A stretch of 64,000 nt of DNA from the NCBI RefSeq assembly GCF_002251385.1, contig NZ_NPJJ01000057.1, positions 1 to 64,000 of the forward strand, in the 5' to 3' direction. Below are positions 33,268-41,603 of this stretch, piece by piece. Under the pieces are notes generated by a model. The model ran no database searches. It was not told the DNA's origin and saw nothing but the letters and a program-made list of their open reading frames with translations. This DNA is from Prevotella sp. P5-108. GTDB lineage: Bacteria > Bacteroidota > Bacteroidia > Bacteroidales > Bacteroidaceae. Positions within the stretch are counted from its first letter, which is position 1. Each line of letters opens with the position of its first letter. Both the position numbers and the translations under genes were made by a program.

Positions 33268-33816
33268 ATGAAGAAAATCAATGTCACCGTCGTAGCATGG
33301 TTGCTTCTGGGCAGCCTCACCATGAGTTCGTGTATCGGCTCGTTCACCCTCTTCAACAAGTTTGCCAAGTGGGAGACCCAGATGACCAGCAACAAGTATG
33401 TCAACGCCATCGTGGGCTTCATCATCACTCCCTTCGTGGGCTCGGTATGCCTCTTGGGCGACGCGCTGCTGTTCAATACCATTGAGTTCTGGAGTGGCAG
33501 CAACCCCATCGCCGACATCGGAAAGACACGCACCATCATGGGTCAGGACGGACGCTACTATGCCGTGACCACCCTCAAGGACGGATATGAAATCAAGGCA
33601 CCTACAGGCGAGGTGACCAATCTGAAATACAACAAGAAGAACAACTCATGGACCATGGAGCAGAACGGTGACGTGAAGGAAATCTTCCGCTTCAACGACG
33701 ACGGCACCATCATGGCCACCGTCAACGGCGAGCCTCGCACCTACACCCTCGACGAAGCCGGAGTTTACCAGGCACGCATGGATGCCAACGAGGGCATGTA
33801 TTTTGCCGTGAGATAG
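33268..33816 (+). CDS. DUF3332 lipoprotein
   Basis: 182 aa from the ATG at 33268. The lipobox is LTMSSC (Cys22), so it is a lipid-anchored envelope protein. After the anchor come CIGSFTLFNKFAKWETQMTS and a membrane-like segment (VNAIVGFIITPFVGSVCLLG), then a beta-rich C-terminal part (GRYYAVTTLKDGYEIKAPTG). This matches DUF3332, a conserved Bacteroidetes and proteobacterial family without a known role. It is monocistronic, with two hairpins downstream at 33845 and 33907. Confidence 0.88.
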   Translation: MKKINVTVVAWLLLGSLTMSSCIGSFTLFNKFAKWETQMTSNKYVNAIVGFIITPFVGSVCLLGDALLFNTIEFWSGSNPIADIGKTRTIMGQDGRYYAVTTLKDGYEIKAPTGEVTNLKYNKKNNSWTMEQNGDVKEIFRFNDDGTIMATVNGEPRTYTLDEAGVYQARMDANEGMYFAVR

Positions 33817-33844
33817 AGTCACACCCTCTACATACAGACCATCT

Positions 33845-33882
33845 GGAGCAGCCCACCGCCACTGGCAGAGGCTGCTCCTTTT
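33845..33882 (+). terminator. Rho-independent terminator after the DUF3332 gene
   Basis: GGAGCAGCC (33845-33853) pairs with GGCTGCTCC (33870-33878), followed by TTTTGG. Confidence 0.8.
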
Positions 33883-33906
33883 GGTTTCAGGCCAATAGAG
33901 CCTAAA

Positions 33907-33945
33907 CGAATGTCCCACTCTCTGTCATAGAGAGTGGGACATTCG
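33907..33945. terminator. Hairpin between convergent DUF3332 and Lrp genes
   Basis: CGAATGTCCCACTCTCT (33907-33923) and AGAGAGTGGGACATTCG (33929-33945) form a perfect 17-bp stem with a 5-nt loop. It probably ends the leftward lrp transcript (gene end 33997). Confidence 0.8.
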
Positions 33946-33996
33946 GATATGGAGGCACTGCCGTCCATACGGGGTTACCCTTCGGCGGTGAAGGAT

Positions 33997-34524
33997 TTAA
34001 TCGGTGGTGTCGGCGATATCTACATCGTCGAAGTCTGCATCGTCTTCGTCATCTTCGATGATGTCCTCGGGCACGGGCAGCTGACGGTCTATCACCGCAT
34101 TGAAGGAGACAATGGTCTCGCTACGCGACAGGCCCAACGGCTGCAGACGGTCATGGATAATGTTGAGCAGGTCATGGTTGGTACGGGCATAGAGCTTGAT
34201 AAACATGTCATAGCCACCCGTGGTGTAGTGACACTCGGTCACCTCGGGTATCATTCTCAACTTCTCGACCACATCATCAAAGGTGGCGGGGTCCTTCAAG
34301 TAAAGGCCCACATAAGCACAGGTCTCATAACCCAGCTTTTCGGGGTCGATTACGTACTTGGAGCCCTTGATTAAGCCCATCTTTGTCATCTTTGCAATGC
34401 GCTGATGGATGGCAGCGCCACTCACATTACAGATACGAGCGACCTCAAGAAAAGGCATGCGTGCGTTATCGGCCACCAAGTTCAGGATCTTCTTGTCCAG
34501 TAAGTCTAAATTACGATATGCCAT
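33997..34524 (-). CDS. Lrp/AsnC-family transcriptional regulator
   Basis: 175 aa. The N-terminal winged helix (DLLDKKILNLVADNARMPFL, then SGAAIHQRIAKMTKMGLIKG) is followed by the RAM/AsnC ligand domain (about 65-145; VTECHYTTGGYDMFIKLYAR). The C-terminal about 25 residues form an acidic tail (PVPEDIIEDDEDDADFDD) not found in E. coli Lrp. Such proteins are octameric regulators that respond to amino acids. It has its own promoter at 34545-34552 downstream of the exbD genes. Targets are unknown. Confidence 0.93.
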   Translation of the reverse strand: MAYRNLDLLDKKILNLVADNARMPFLEVARICNVSGAAIHQRIAKMTKMGLIKGSKYVIDPEKLGYETCAYVGLYLKDPATFDDVVEKLRMIPEVTECHYTTGGYDMFIKLYARTNHDLLNIIHDRLQPLGLSRSETIVSFNAVIDRQLPVPEDIIEDDEDDADFDDVDIADTTD

Positions 34525-34544
34525 AGCAAGTTATATTTTACTTG

Positions 34545-34552
34545 CAAAGGTA
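34545..34552 (-). promoter_or_regulatory. Promoter -7 box for the Lrp gene
   Basis: The minus strand reads TACCTTTGCAAG, 20 nt before the ATG at 34524. Confidence 0.65.
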
Positions 34553-34609
34553 CTAATTTTTACCGCAATTTACTCTGTTTCCACGCAAAAAAGTTACAAA
34601 ATAACAGCG

Positions 34610-35062
34610 TTAACGTTTTTTGTCATTGGCAGTATAGATAACTCTCGTAGCATGGGCGCTGCGAAGAGCGTCCTTGACCTGGCGCAGCAGACTCATAGGG
34701 ATATGGCGGTCGGCTCTGATGACGACCAGATGGCGCTGCTGTTCGGCGGGCGTCATGCGGCTGCGCTCGGCAGCCACGAGGGCCGACAGCTGACTGGCAT
34801 CAACCATCCTGTCGCCCAACTGTATCTGGGGTTGGGCGCCAGGCCGCTCTATGGGTGTTCCCACGTAGATATAGGTCACACACTGGCGACTCTGCTGGCG
34901 GGAGAGGTGAGTGCCCTGGGGCACATCATAGCGCACACGCACGGCATTGGTCTGCATGTGGGTCACTATCATAAAGAAGAAGAGCACGGTGAATATCAGG
35001 TCGGGCAGAGACGAGGTGTTCAGCTCGGGCACTTCACGGCGGCGGCGACGGATGATGCTCAT
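34610..35062 (-). CDS. exbD: ExbD/TolR-family protein, second copy
   Basis: 150 aa. A cytoplasmic N-terminus (MSIIRRRRREVPELNTSSLP), one membrane helix (DLIFTVLFFFMIVTHM, about 20-38) with the functional Asp at its start, and a periplasmic domain (about 45-145) give the ExbD/TolR layout. It works with the ExbB/TolQ protein encoded upstream to turn proton flow into energy for TonB-dependent uptake or envelope maintenance. Its ATG overlaps the stop of the first exbD by four bases (ATGA). Two ExbD proteins per operon are usual in Bacteroidetes. tonB is not adjacent. Confidence 0.9.
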   Translation of the reverse strand: MSIIRRRRREVPELNTSSLPDLIFTVLFFFMIVTHMQTNAVRVRYDVPQGTHLSRQQSRQCVTYIYVGTPIERPGAQPQIQLGDRMVDASQLSALVAAERSRMTPAEQQRHLVVIRADRHIPMSLLRQVKDALRSAHATRVIYTANDKKR

Positions 35063-35580
35063 GGGCGACTACCTCCTTTCTCCATATAGTTTTCGACGAT
35101 GCGCTGCGGACAAGCCTGTCTCACCTGGTCGCGCTCGGCGGCGGTGCAGCCCTTCATGGGGCGCCCATAGCGTCGGCGGGCTTCGGCGTCGCGCAGCTGG
35201 CGGTAGGCTTCGACGATGCTGTTCTGCAGCTGGAAGTAAGACTGATACTCGGCATCGGGGTCTATGTCGATGGCGATGATATGGCGCAGCCCCCGGCTCG
35301 TCACGTGCTGCTCCACGCGCGCTGCGACATCCTTGTCGGCCATAGGCTTGCCATCTACCGTCACCGTGCCATTGGCAGCCAGCGCGAAGATGAGCACGTC
35401 GCGGCGGTCCACCTCTGTCGGGGTCTGCTCGGCAGGCTCCATAGGCGGCAGCTGGCGCACCAGGCCCTTGTTCTGGTCCATCGACGTGGTGACCAGAAAG
35501 AAGATGAGCAGCACAAACGAGATGTCGGCTGTCGAGGTGGTATTGAGGCCGAACGAGCGGCGGTGACGACGGGCAAACAT
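35059..35580 (-). CDS. exbD: ExbD/TolR-family protein, first copy
   Basis: 173 aa. The N-terminus is basic (MFARRHRRSFGLNTTSTADI), followed by a membrane helix (SFVLLIFFLVTTSM, about 21-36) and a periplasmic domain with DVLIFALAANGTVTVDGKPM. The C-terminal extension (RQLRDAEARRRYGRPMKGC) is specific to this copy. It is a partner of ExbB and of the other ExbD in the inner-membrane motor complex. It begins 9 nt after the gene for a small membrane protein. Confidence 0.9.
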   Translation of the reverse strand: MFARRHRRSFGLNTTSTADISFVLLIFFLVTTSMDQNKGLVRQLPPMEPAEQTPTEVDRRDVLIFALAANGTVTVDGKPMADKDVAARVEQHVTSRGLRHIIAIDIDPDAEYQSYFQLQNSIVEAYRQLRDAEARRRYGRPMKGCTAAERDQVRQACPQRIVENYMEKGGSRP

Positions 35581-35589
35581 GATGGTTTT

Positions 35590-36084
35590 CTATCTTTTTT
35601 CTTTGACTTTCCTGCTCTTGACTACTGCCACGGCGACCACAGCAGCCACGATGAGCGCCGTGCCGGCGTAGATGAACATATCGGCGACTCTCAGCCACAG
35701 TCTGTCGGCAAAGCGGGCACCGTTGGCCATGATGGGGACGCTGCTGCCCAGGGCAAAGCCTATCGCCAGCAGAGCCACCGTGCCGAGAGCCACCGCCATC
35801 ACGATGCGGCGTGCGGGGATGCCGTTGGTCAGAGGCTGCGACTTCACGCCACGACGGCGCACCACCATCAGCCACAGGGCGGCGACGACGGCAGCCACCA
35901 CCGTCAGCTCTACAAAGGCGATGAGCAGCGGGGTGAGCAGCGGCGCGCTGAAGGTGGGGTCGGTAGCCAGCGGCAGGTCATAGCCGATGAGCATAAAGAG
36001 GGCATAGACCACCACAGCCAGACCTATCACTGCATAGAGCGCCAGGCGTGAGAGGGCTTCGGTAGGTTTGCTTCCGGTCTTCAT
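35590..36084 (-). CDS. Membrane protein of the ExbB/ExbD operon
   Basis: 164 aa with four predicted membrane segments (about 14-32 YAVIGLAVVVYALFMLIGYD, 50-72 LLIAFVELTVVAAVVAALWL, 90-112, 130-155). The tail is basic (VVKSRKVKEKR). I recognise the position, between exbB and exbD in Bacteroidales, rather than a named family. Its ATG overlaps the exbB stop by four bases, so it is translationally coupled and presumably part of the motor complex or its assembly. Confidence 0.75.
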   Translation of the reverse strand: MKTGSKPTEALSRLALYAVIGLAVVVYALFMLIGYDLPLATDPTFSAPLLTPLLIAFVELTVVAAVVAALWLMVVRRRGVKSQPLTNGIPARRIVMAVALGTVALLAIGFALGSSVPIMANGARFADRLWLRVADMFIYAGTALIVAAVVAVAVVKSRKVKEKR

Positions 36085-36911
36085 GCTTGACCTCCTTTGT
36101 GTCGGGCTATGATGTCGAGCAGAGAGATGACGCTCTCCTCCATCTGGCAGGTGAGATGGTCTATCTTGGAGAGGATAAGGTTGTAGAACACCTGCAGCAC
36201 CAGCGCCACGATGATACCGAAAATGGTGGTGATGAGGGCCACGCGCATACCCGATGCCACGATGGCGGGACTGATGTCGCCGGCGGCCTGGATTTGGTCA
36301 AAGGCCATCACCATGCCGATGACGGTGCCGAGAAATCCCAGCGAGGGTGCCATGGCGATAAACAGCACTATCCACGAGCAGCCGCGCTCGAGCTTGGCGG
36401 CCTGCACGCTGCCATAAGCCACGAGGGTGCGCTCAATGTTCTCCATAGGCTCTGCCATGCGCGAGAGTCCCTGGGCGCAGAGGGCTGCCACGGGGCCACG
36501 GGTGGTGGTGCAGAGTTCACGGGCGCCATCGATGTCGCCGCCTTCCACCTTGTCCTTGATGTCGGTCATGAGTCGCTTGGCGTCCACCTCGGAGAGTCCG
36601 AGGTAGATGATGCGCTCGATGCAGAACGCCAGGCCCAGCACCAGGGCGAGGGCGACGAGCGACATAAACCCGGCATTGCCCTCGATAAACTTGGTCTTGA
36701 GCATCTGGTGGAAGCTGGGTGCCTCGTCGTCGGCAATGGCCTGCAGGTCGTCGGCGCCGGCTGTCAGCGAATCGGTGGCGGCGAGGGTGGTATCGGTTGC
36801 TGCCACCTCGGCGGCAGCAAGGCTATCGGCGGTCTGCGCCGTCGTGGGCACAGCCATCATGAGCATCAGGGCCAGGCAGAGCCCCAGTATCTTTGTCATT
36901 GTCTTCATCAT
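36081..36911 (-). CDS. exbB: MotA/TolQ/ExbB proton channel family protein
   Basis: 276 aa from the ATG at 36911 (MMKTMTKILGLCLALMLMMA); a longer in-frame start would run through the promoter. An N-terminal signal-like segment and a periplasmic Ala/Thr/Asp-rich stretch (about 25-70) precede the TolQ-type membrane domain with three helices (about 80-105, 170-195, 215-245). GFLGTVIGMVMAFDQIQAAG is the conserved core motif. It forms the proton-conducting pentamer with the two ExbD proteins. The promoter TACTTTTGCACC at 36930-36937 leaves an 18-nt AT-rich leader made of the dispersed motif. Confidence 0.92.
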   Translation of the reverse strand: MMKTMTKILGLCLALMLMMAVPTTAQTADSLAAAEVAATDTTLAATDSLTAGADDLQAIADDEAPSFHQMLKTKFIEGNAGFMSLVALALVLGLAFCIERIIYLGLSEVDAKRLMTDIKDKVEGGDIDGARELCTTTRGPVAALCAQGLSRMAEPMENIERTLVAYGSVQAAKLERGCSWIVLFIAMAPSLGFLGTVIGMVMAFDQIQAAGDISPAIVASGMRVALITTIFGIIVALVLQVFYNLILSKIDHLTCQMEESVISLLDIIARHKGGQA

Positions 36912-36929
36912 ATATATATTAATAAGGTG

Positions 36930-36937
36930 CAAAAGTA
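36930..36937 (-). promoter_or_regulatory. Promoter -7 box for the exbB operon
   Basis: The minus strand reads TACTTTTGCACC, followed by TTATTAATATATATATGATG, so the AT-rich motif directly links promoter and start codon. Confidence 0.65.
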
Positions 36938-37259
36938 GCGGTTTTGCCACGACAGACCAAGATTTTTTGTATAATCTTTGTAAACACGCCCATTTTTTTA
37001 TTTCGCCGACAGACTGTCCACGCGTTGCGGGGGCACGAGGCAAAGGTAGCGCAGCAGCCCTCTATCTTCATTTCCAACTGCGAATTATTGATTGCAGGCC
37101 GCGCCACAATCATATCAAACCACGCTTTCACCATTTCACGCCTCGAAGTTAGGTTGGGGATGGCTGCGATGCCGTTTGTCGTGAGCATAGACCAGATGTC
37201 CAGTAGTCAGATTTATGCCAGCGACACATGTAGTCTATTGTGGATGGCACGCACCCATG
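36938..37259. other. Intergenic stretch without a recognisable gene
   Basis: Short frames on both strands have no recognisable domains. A TACTTTTG-type box for exbB is just to its left. Nothing else stands out. Confidence 0.4.
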
Positions 37260-37710
37260 GCAACTCTGTAGGAGGTGCGATTACATAGCCCAGGGTAGAG
37301 GTGCGAAGCGTCTCTACCCTGGGTCATGATACACAAAGGGATAACAACGCTGAACCAAAGGTCACCGGCGCAGCGCAGTGCGACGCGGAAAGGTAAATTG
37401 TTGTGTTTAGACGTAGGCGTTATTATCAGTTTGATGGTATTTCCCTACACATTTCAGCCCATTATCCTGCTGCGGATAACGCCTGCGGCTAATCGCAACT
37501 CCTACAGAGTTGCCATGTTAGTGGGGCAGCTACCCAGGGTAGCGGTCTTCGCCCGCAACCCTGGGCTGGGGAAACGCAACTCCTACAGAGTTGCTGCTGC
37601 TTACGGGCTCCCCGCTTATAGCTGTTTTTGTACCGGCGACTGCCGGACTTTTTTTACCGCCAAAGGCGGACTTTTTGTTTTTGCGGCTTTTCAGCCTGCC
37701 GACAGGCAGG
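37260..37710. repeat. REP-like palindromic element cluster
   Basis: GCAACTCCTACAGAGTTGC, a 19-bp palindrome, occurs at 37495-37513 and 37576-37594, and in reversed, slightly decayed form at 37260-37278. Linked to it are CCCAGGGTAGAG/CTCTACCCTGGG (37289-37323, perfect 12-bp stem) and CTACCCAGGGTAG with AACCCTGGGCTG (37530-37567). Three compact hairpins follow: CCGGC-GACT-GCCGG, CCGCC-AAA-GGCGG and CCTGCC-GACA-GGCAGG (37633-37710), the first two with T tracts. The composition is that of a degenerating dispersed repeat, not a gene. Confidence 0.75.
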
Positions 37711-37901
37711 CGCGGATGGGGATGGCGGCGAATGGCTGAGAGCGTGCTCTCGATGACATTGCCGACAGCCACATACGCAAAGGGCGCAGCCCTGAAAAGC
37801 CGCAAATCTTTTTGTATCTATATCACGCTGATTATGCATACTACAACCGCTGGCGACACTTTTTTCTTGCCTTTTAGACAGACTATGTCTATAATTATGC
37901 G

Positions 37902-37909
37902 TACCTTTG
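37902..37909 (+). promoter_or_regulatory. Promoter -7 box for the second MATE gene
   Basis: TACCTTTGCACCC, 21 nt before the ATG at 37931. The leader is the reversed AT-rich motif ATATATATAATAAGGT. Confidence 0.7.
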
Positions 37910-37930
37910 CACCCATATATATAATAAGGT

Positions 37931-39307
37931 ATGGCAAAACGGAGTGAAATATTGCTGGAAAAGATACGCATGGGCAACGCGATGACCATGCACGAGAAGT
38001 TGAGGTTGATAGTCGACCTCAGCGTACCGTCCATTCTGGCACAAATCACCACCGTACTCATGTTCTTCATCGACGCCGCCATGGTGGGACACCTCGGTGC
38101 GGCAGCCTCTGCCAGCATCGGACTCATCGAGTCGACCACCTGGCTCATGGGCAGTGTGATGGGAGCGGTATCTACCGGCTTCTCAGTCCAGGTGGCCCAC
38201 TTCATCGGAGCCAACGACTTCGTGAGGGCACGCCAGGTATTCCGCCATGCCCTGGTGTGTGGCGCCGTGGTCAGCATGATGATACTGCTGGTGGGCGTTA
38301 CCATCCACGGAGCACTACCCTACTGGCTGGGAGGCGGAGAGGACATCGCCGGCGACTCGTCGGCCTACTTCCTCATCTTCTCGTTGGCCATGCCCTTTAT
38401 CCTGCTGTTCCACCTCAACTCAGCCATGCTCAAGAGCACGGGCAATATGCACATCCCCAGTCTGCTGAGCATCACGATGTGCATACTGGATGTGGTGTTC
38501 AACTACTTCTTCATCTACATCCTCGAACTCGGCGTGCGCGGTGCCGCTATGGGTACCTTCTGCGCCTTTGCCATCATCTCGCTCACCATGATGTGGGTTG
38601 CCACGAGGCGCAACCGCATCCTCGCCCTGCGCCAGGACACCGCCCCCTTCACCTGGGTATGGCTCTATGTGCGCAACGCCCTGCGCGTGGGTCTTCCCAT
38701 AGCCATCCAGTCGGCGCTGATGAGTGGTGCCCAGGTAGTAAGCACACTGATAGTGGCGCCATTGGGCAACGTGGCCATCGCCGCCAACTCGTTTGCCATC
38801 ACTGCCGAGAGTCTCTGCTATATGCCGGGCTATGGTATCGGCGACGCAGCGTCGACACTGGTGGGCCAGACCTATGGAGCGCGACGCGCAGACCTGTGCC
38901 GCAACTTCGCCTATATGACCGTGGCACTGGGCATGGGCGTGATGGCGGTGATGGGTGTGGTGATGTATGTCTTCGCCCCAGAGATGATAGGCATGCTGTC
39001 GCCCGTCGAAGAGATACGCCGCCTTGGCACCGAGGTGCTGCGCATCGAGGCTTTTGCTGAACCTTTCTTCGCCGCTTCTATCGTCACCTACAGCGTGTGT
39101 GTGGGTGCCGGCGACACCATCAAACCCGCTCTGCTCAACCTGGTTTCGATGTGGTGCGTGCGCCTGACGCTTGCTGCCCTGCTCGCCCCCACCTATGGGT
39201 TGCGCGGCGTATGGGTTGCCATGGCGATAGAGCTCACTTTCCGTGGTACTATATTTCTCTTCCGCCTCTTCAAAGGCAGATGGATGAGGGGCCTCGCTAC
39301 CGTCTGA
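37931..39307 (+). CDS. MATE-family efflux transporter (second)
   Basis: 458 aa, twelve membrane segments. Key regions are LSVPSILAQITTVLMFFIDA, AMVGHLGAAASASIGLIEST, and in the second half GDAASTLVGQTYGARRADLC. It is the same size as, but divergent from, the MATE protein encoded at 24467 and belongs to another branch (NorM/DinF-like). It probably exports cationic compounds with Na+ or H+. Monocistronic, with a very short leader. The substrate is unknown. Confidence 0.93.
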   Translation: MAKRSEILLEKIRMGNAMTMHEKLRLIVDLSVPSILAQITTVLMFFIDAAMVGHLGAAASASIGLIESTTWLMGSVMGAVSTGFSVQVAHFIGANDFVRARQVFRHALVCGAVVSMMILLVGVTIHGALPYWLGGGEDIAGDSSAYFLIFSLAMPFILLFHLNSAMLKSTGNMHIPSLLSITMCILDVVFNYFFIYILELGVRGAAMGTFCAFAIISLTMMWVATRRNRILALRQDTAPFTWVWLYVRNALRVGLPIAIQSALMSGAQVVSTLIVAPLGNVAIAANSFAITAESLCYMPGYGIGDAASTLVGQTYGARRADLCRNFAYMTVALGMGVMAVMGVVMYVFAPEMIGMLSPVEEIRRLGTEVLRIEAFAEPFFAASIVTYSVCVGAGDTIKPALLNLVSMWCVRLTLAALLAPTYGLRGVWVAMAIELTFRGTIFLFRLFKGRWMRGLATV

Positions 39308-39406
39308 CAAGTCTATCGATAGCCATTTGCGCAATTATTGCGCAACTTTTTTTGACGAAAATCAAAAAAAATAAAGAAAACACTATTATATTTCACAGAT
39401 TTTTAG

Positions 39407-39414
39407 TAGATTTG
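39407..39414 (+). promoter_or_regulatory. Promoter -7 box for the first small-peptide unit
   Basis: TAGATTTG, 24 nt before the 33-aa frame at 39439 and 130 nt before the 69-aa frame at 39545. No TTTG is seen at the -33 position. Confidence 0.5.
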
Positions 39415-39438
39415 CTCACAAATTGTAGTTATTCTGTC

Positions 39439-39540
39439 ATGAAAGACAGTTCAACCGCAGTTGAAGACAGTTCGCCCGCACCCCGGGAGAACTCCAACCA
39501 ACGTGAATATAAACTGATAATTAATAACTTAAACGAGTAA
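39439..39540 (+). CDS. Possible 33-aa leader peptide
   Basis: ATG at 39439 to TAA at 39540 encodes MKDSSTAVEDSSPAPRENSN followed by QREYKLIINNLNE. It is the first frame after the promoter and ends 4 nt before the next ATG (39545), which suggests coupled translation. No family is recognised and it has no counterpart before the second small-peptide gene. It could be a leader peptide, a small protein, or chance. Confidence 0.35.
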   Translation: MKDSSTAVEDSSPAPRENSNQREYKLIINNLNE

Positions 39541-39544
39541 TAAT

Positions 39545-39754
39545 ATGGACAAAACATTACGCAGCTCCTTATTGGATGGCTTACGGGGAGTAAAGCAAGC
39601 GTATCTCAAGCCTTGTGTGAAGACTCGCGGAATCGAGGCAGGCAATCTGCTCAACGCTTCTGTTGACACCACAGTTGACTCTGGTGACCTCGATCATGAT
39701 GATGGTGGCGCCTTGGCCCCCAAGGACAACAATCTTAACTTGTGGGAGGACTAA
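39545..39754 (+). CDS. Small peptide P1, upstream of a surface lipoprotein
   Basis: 69 aa, no signal peptide. The second half reads IEAGNLLNASV, then GDLDHDDGG, and it ends NLNLWED. The pattern Y-x-K-P, (I/V)E(A/S)G, NASV, GD(L/I)D and NLW near the end recurs in the peptide encoded at 41841, and each lies directly upstream of a fimbrillin/BACON lipoprotein. I recall similar short Bacteroidetes proteins with a KP...(L/C)xAS pattern but know no function. The stop is 2 nt before the ATG of the lipoprotein. It may be a translated leader, a secreted peptide precursor or a chaperone-like partner. Confidence 0.65.
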   Translation: MDKTLRSSLLDGLRGVKQAYLKPCVKTRGIEAGNLLNASVDTTVDSGDLDHDDGGALAPKDNNLNLWED

Positions 39755-39756
39755 CC

Positions 39757-41529
39757 ATGATGAAGAAACTGATGTTTTTCGCCGCCATGGTGGTGGCCCT
39801 GTTTGCCTCTTGCTCGTCTGACGATGAGCCGGTTAACGCTGGCGATGGCACGGCTAAGACAGTAAGCCTGTCTATCAATGCCGACCTTGCGGCAGCTTCG
39901 CGTGTAGGTTTTACACCCGATGGTGGCGGTCTGAAGACCTCCTTCCAGGAGGGCGATTACCTGATTGCCTATTTCCGTACGGCCGATGGCGGCTGGCTCA
40001 ACAAGAGTACCATTCTATATTATGACCCGGCATCAGCCAATGGTACTAAGGGCACATTCCGTGCCAGCAATGTAGTGATACCCGAGGGCACTGGCCTGTT
40101 GCACATCCTCATCGGCACCACCAAGGGTGGCACGCCGTATATCGATGCTGCTGCCGGCAAGTGCGATCTTATTGATAATCTGAGCCAGCAGGATGGTACG
40201 CTCGAAAGTGCCGCCATGCACAGCGTGTTCCAGGCCGATATCTATACCGAGGGCAACCTTGCTTATAACAAGGACAACACTGAGGCCACACTGAGCAACG
40301 TTACCTTTAAGCCCAAAACCTCTGTCGTTAAGATAGATGCTACCTTCCCAGAGGGTGTCAAGGTAGAGAAGGGTACACCCCTTACTGTTACCACCGAGAG
40401 CACTTACAACCAGGTGCAGATTTCGAGTGGCAATCCCGGAGTAAAAAGTCTGCCTGTCAATGCTGAGGGCGAGGCTAAGTTTACCATCAAGGTGGCCGAG
40501 GTCAACGGCAATGTGGCTACAGCCTACATGACTATCTGGCCCGGTGTCAAGGACGATGAGTTTGCCGGTGTTAACATTTCGGCTACTATCAATGGTAAGA
40601 TTTATACTGGCGACTATACCAAGACCAAAGAGGGCAAACTTGAGGCTGGTAAGCTCTATAAGATGGCTACAACATTGGCCTTCACTGCTGCCGAGACCCA
40701 GAAGATTTGGGTGAACGATAATGAGCAGGATGTAGTTGCCGTCAGTGGAACTGGCGATACCGATACCGACTGGCTCACCGTTGCCGGTGGCAAGATACAT
40801 GCCAAGGCCAACGAGACCGGAGCACCCCGTACAGGTACCATCACTGTTGATGGCGTTCCTTATGAGATTACTCAGGTAGAGGCTAAGGACTTCAAGGGCA
40901 ACTATACATTTACTACCAAGTCTTTTGCAGCCACTGGCTCTTTCATAGCAGCTAACGATCCTGTTTCCCTGGATGTAACTATCGGTGAGCCACGTAAGGC
41001 TGTTACGCTGACAGATGCCGATGGTAAAACCAAGCATACTAATAATGTTGGTATCAAGGGCTTGTTCTTCGACGCAGTGATGGATGCCGCCATCGAGATA
41101 GACTATGCTAACCGTACAGCTAAGATGGGTGTGTTCTATGATGCTCGTGCCGAGGAGGGTCAGCTCATTGCCGCCGACGGAGCAGCTAAGGGTAAGTATG
41201 CTCGCTTTATCCCAGCACTGGCAACACGCACTGCTGCAGCTTGGGCTAAGCCTTGGAAGTTTGACGAGACCAATTTGGGCGAACCCAATTACACTTGGGG
41301 TTGGTTCACCATTTCAGCTGACATGAAGACCATTGTCTACACCAACCGTGTGAACAACAATGTAGAGTTCTCTACCGTTTCGCAGTATAGCTCTACTATG
41401 AACCAGATAGTAGGTATAGACATCGTGCTTTCGGCTACTAACGATGCCACTGCCACGGTAAGTGGTTATGCCAATGTTTACCAGACCAATCCTAAGGGAT
41501 ACGCTGGTAACATTTTCAAGAGAAAGTAA
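39757..41529 (+). CDS. Fimbrillin-like surface lipoprotein with BACON-type domain
   Basis: 590 aa from the ATG at 39757; lipobox ALFASC (Cys19). Residues about 25-305 resemble the Mfa-like/fimbrillin beta fold (SRVGFTPDGGGLKTSFQEGD near the start). Residues about 308-378 look like a BACON module (DTDWLTVAGGKIHAKANETG, PRTGTITVDG, YEITQVEAKDF). A C-terminal domain (about 380-590) is shared with the lipoprotein encoded at 42023 (NNVGIKGLF, MGVFYDAR, GKYARFIPALATR). It should sit in the outer membrane facing out; ligand unknown. Its codons end in T or A more often (GGT, GCT, ACT) than those of its neighbours, which hints at separate origin or low expression. A hairpin follows at 41562. Confidence 0.8.
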   Translation: MMKKLMFFAAMVVALFASCSSDDEPVNAGDGTAKTVSLSINADLAAASRVGFTPDGGGLKTSFQEGDYLIAYFRTADGGWLNKSTILYYDPASANGTKGTFRASNVVIPEGTGLLHILIGTTKGGTPYIDAAAGKCDLIDNLSQQDGTLESAAMHSVFQADIYTEGNLAYNKDNTEATLSNVTFKPKTSVVKIDATFPEGVKVEKGTPLTVTTESTYNQVQISSGNPGVKSLPVNAEGEAKFTIKVAEVNGNVATAYMTIWPGVKDDEFAGVNISATINGKIYTGDYTKTKEGKLEAGKLYKMATTLAFTAAETQKIWVNDNEQDVVAVSGTGDTDTDWLTVAGGKIHAKANETGAPRTGTITVDGVPYEITQVEAKDFKGNYTFTTKSFAATGSFIAANDPVSLDVTIGEPRKAVTLTDADGKTKHTNNVGIKGLFFDAVMDAAIEIDYANRTAKMGVFYDARAEEGQLIAADGAAKGKYARFIPALATRTAAAWAKPWKFDETNLGEPNYTWGWFTISADMKTIVYTNRVNNNVEFSTVSQYSSTMNQIVGIDIVLSATNDATATVSGYANVYQTNPKGYAGNIFKRK

Positions 41530-41561
41530 TACGATAACAGAGATATTCGTAAAATAATTAC

Positions 41562-41603
41562 AGACACCTGCCCGCAAAGCGCTTGCTTTTCTGGCAGGTG
41601 TCT
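41562..41603 (+). terminator. Terminator after the first fimbrillin-like gene
   Basis: AGACACCTGCC (41562-41572) pairs with GGCAGGTGTCT (41593-41603), followed by TTATTATATATAGG, a variant of the AT-rich motif. Confidence 0.75.

Noticed and set aside
37326..37947. Short frames between exbB and the second MATE gene
   Set aside because: They cover the REP-like palindromes and stem-loops, so their coding look is accidental.
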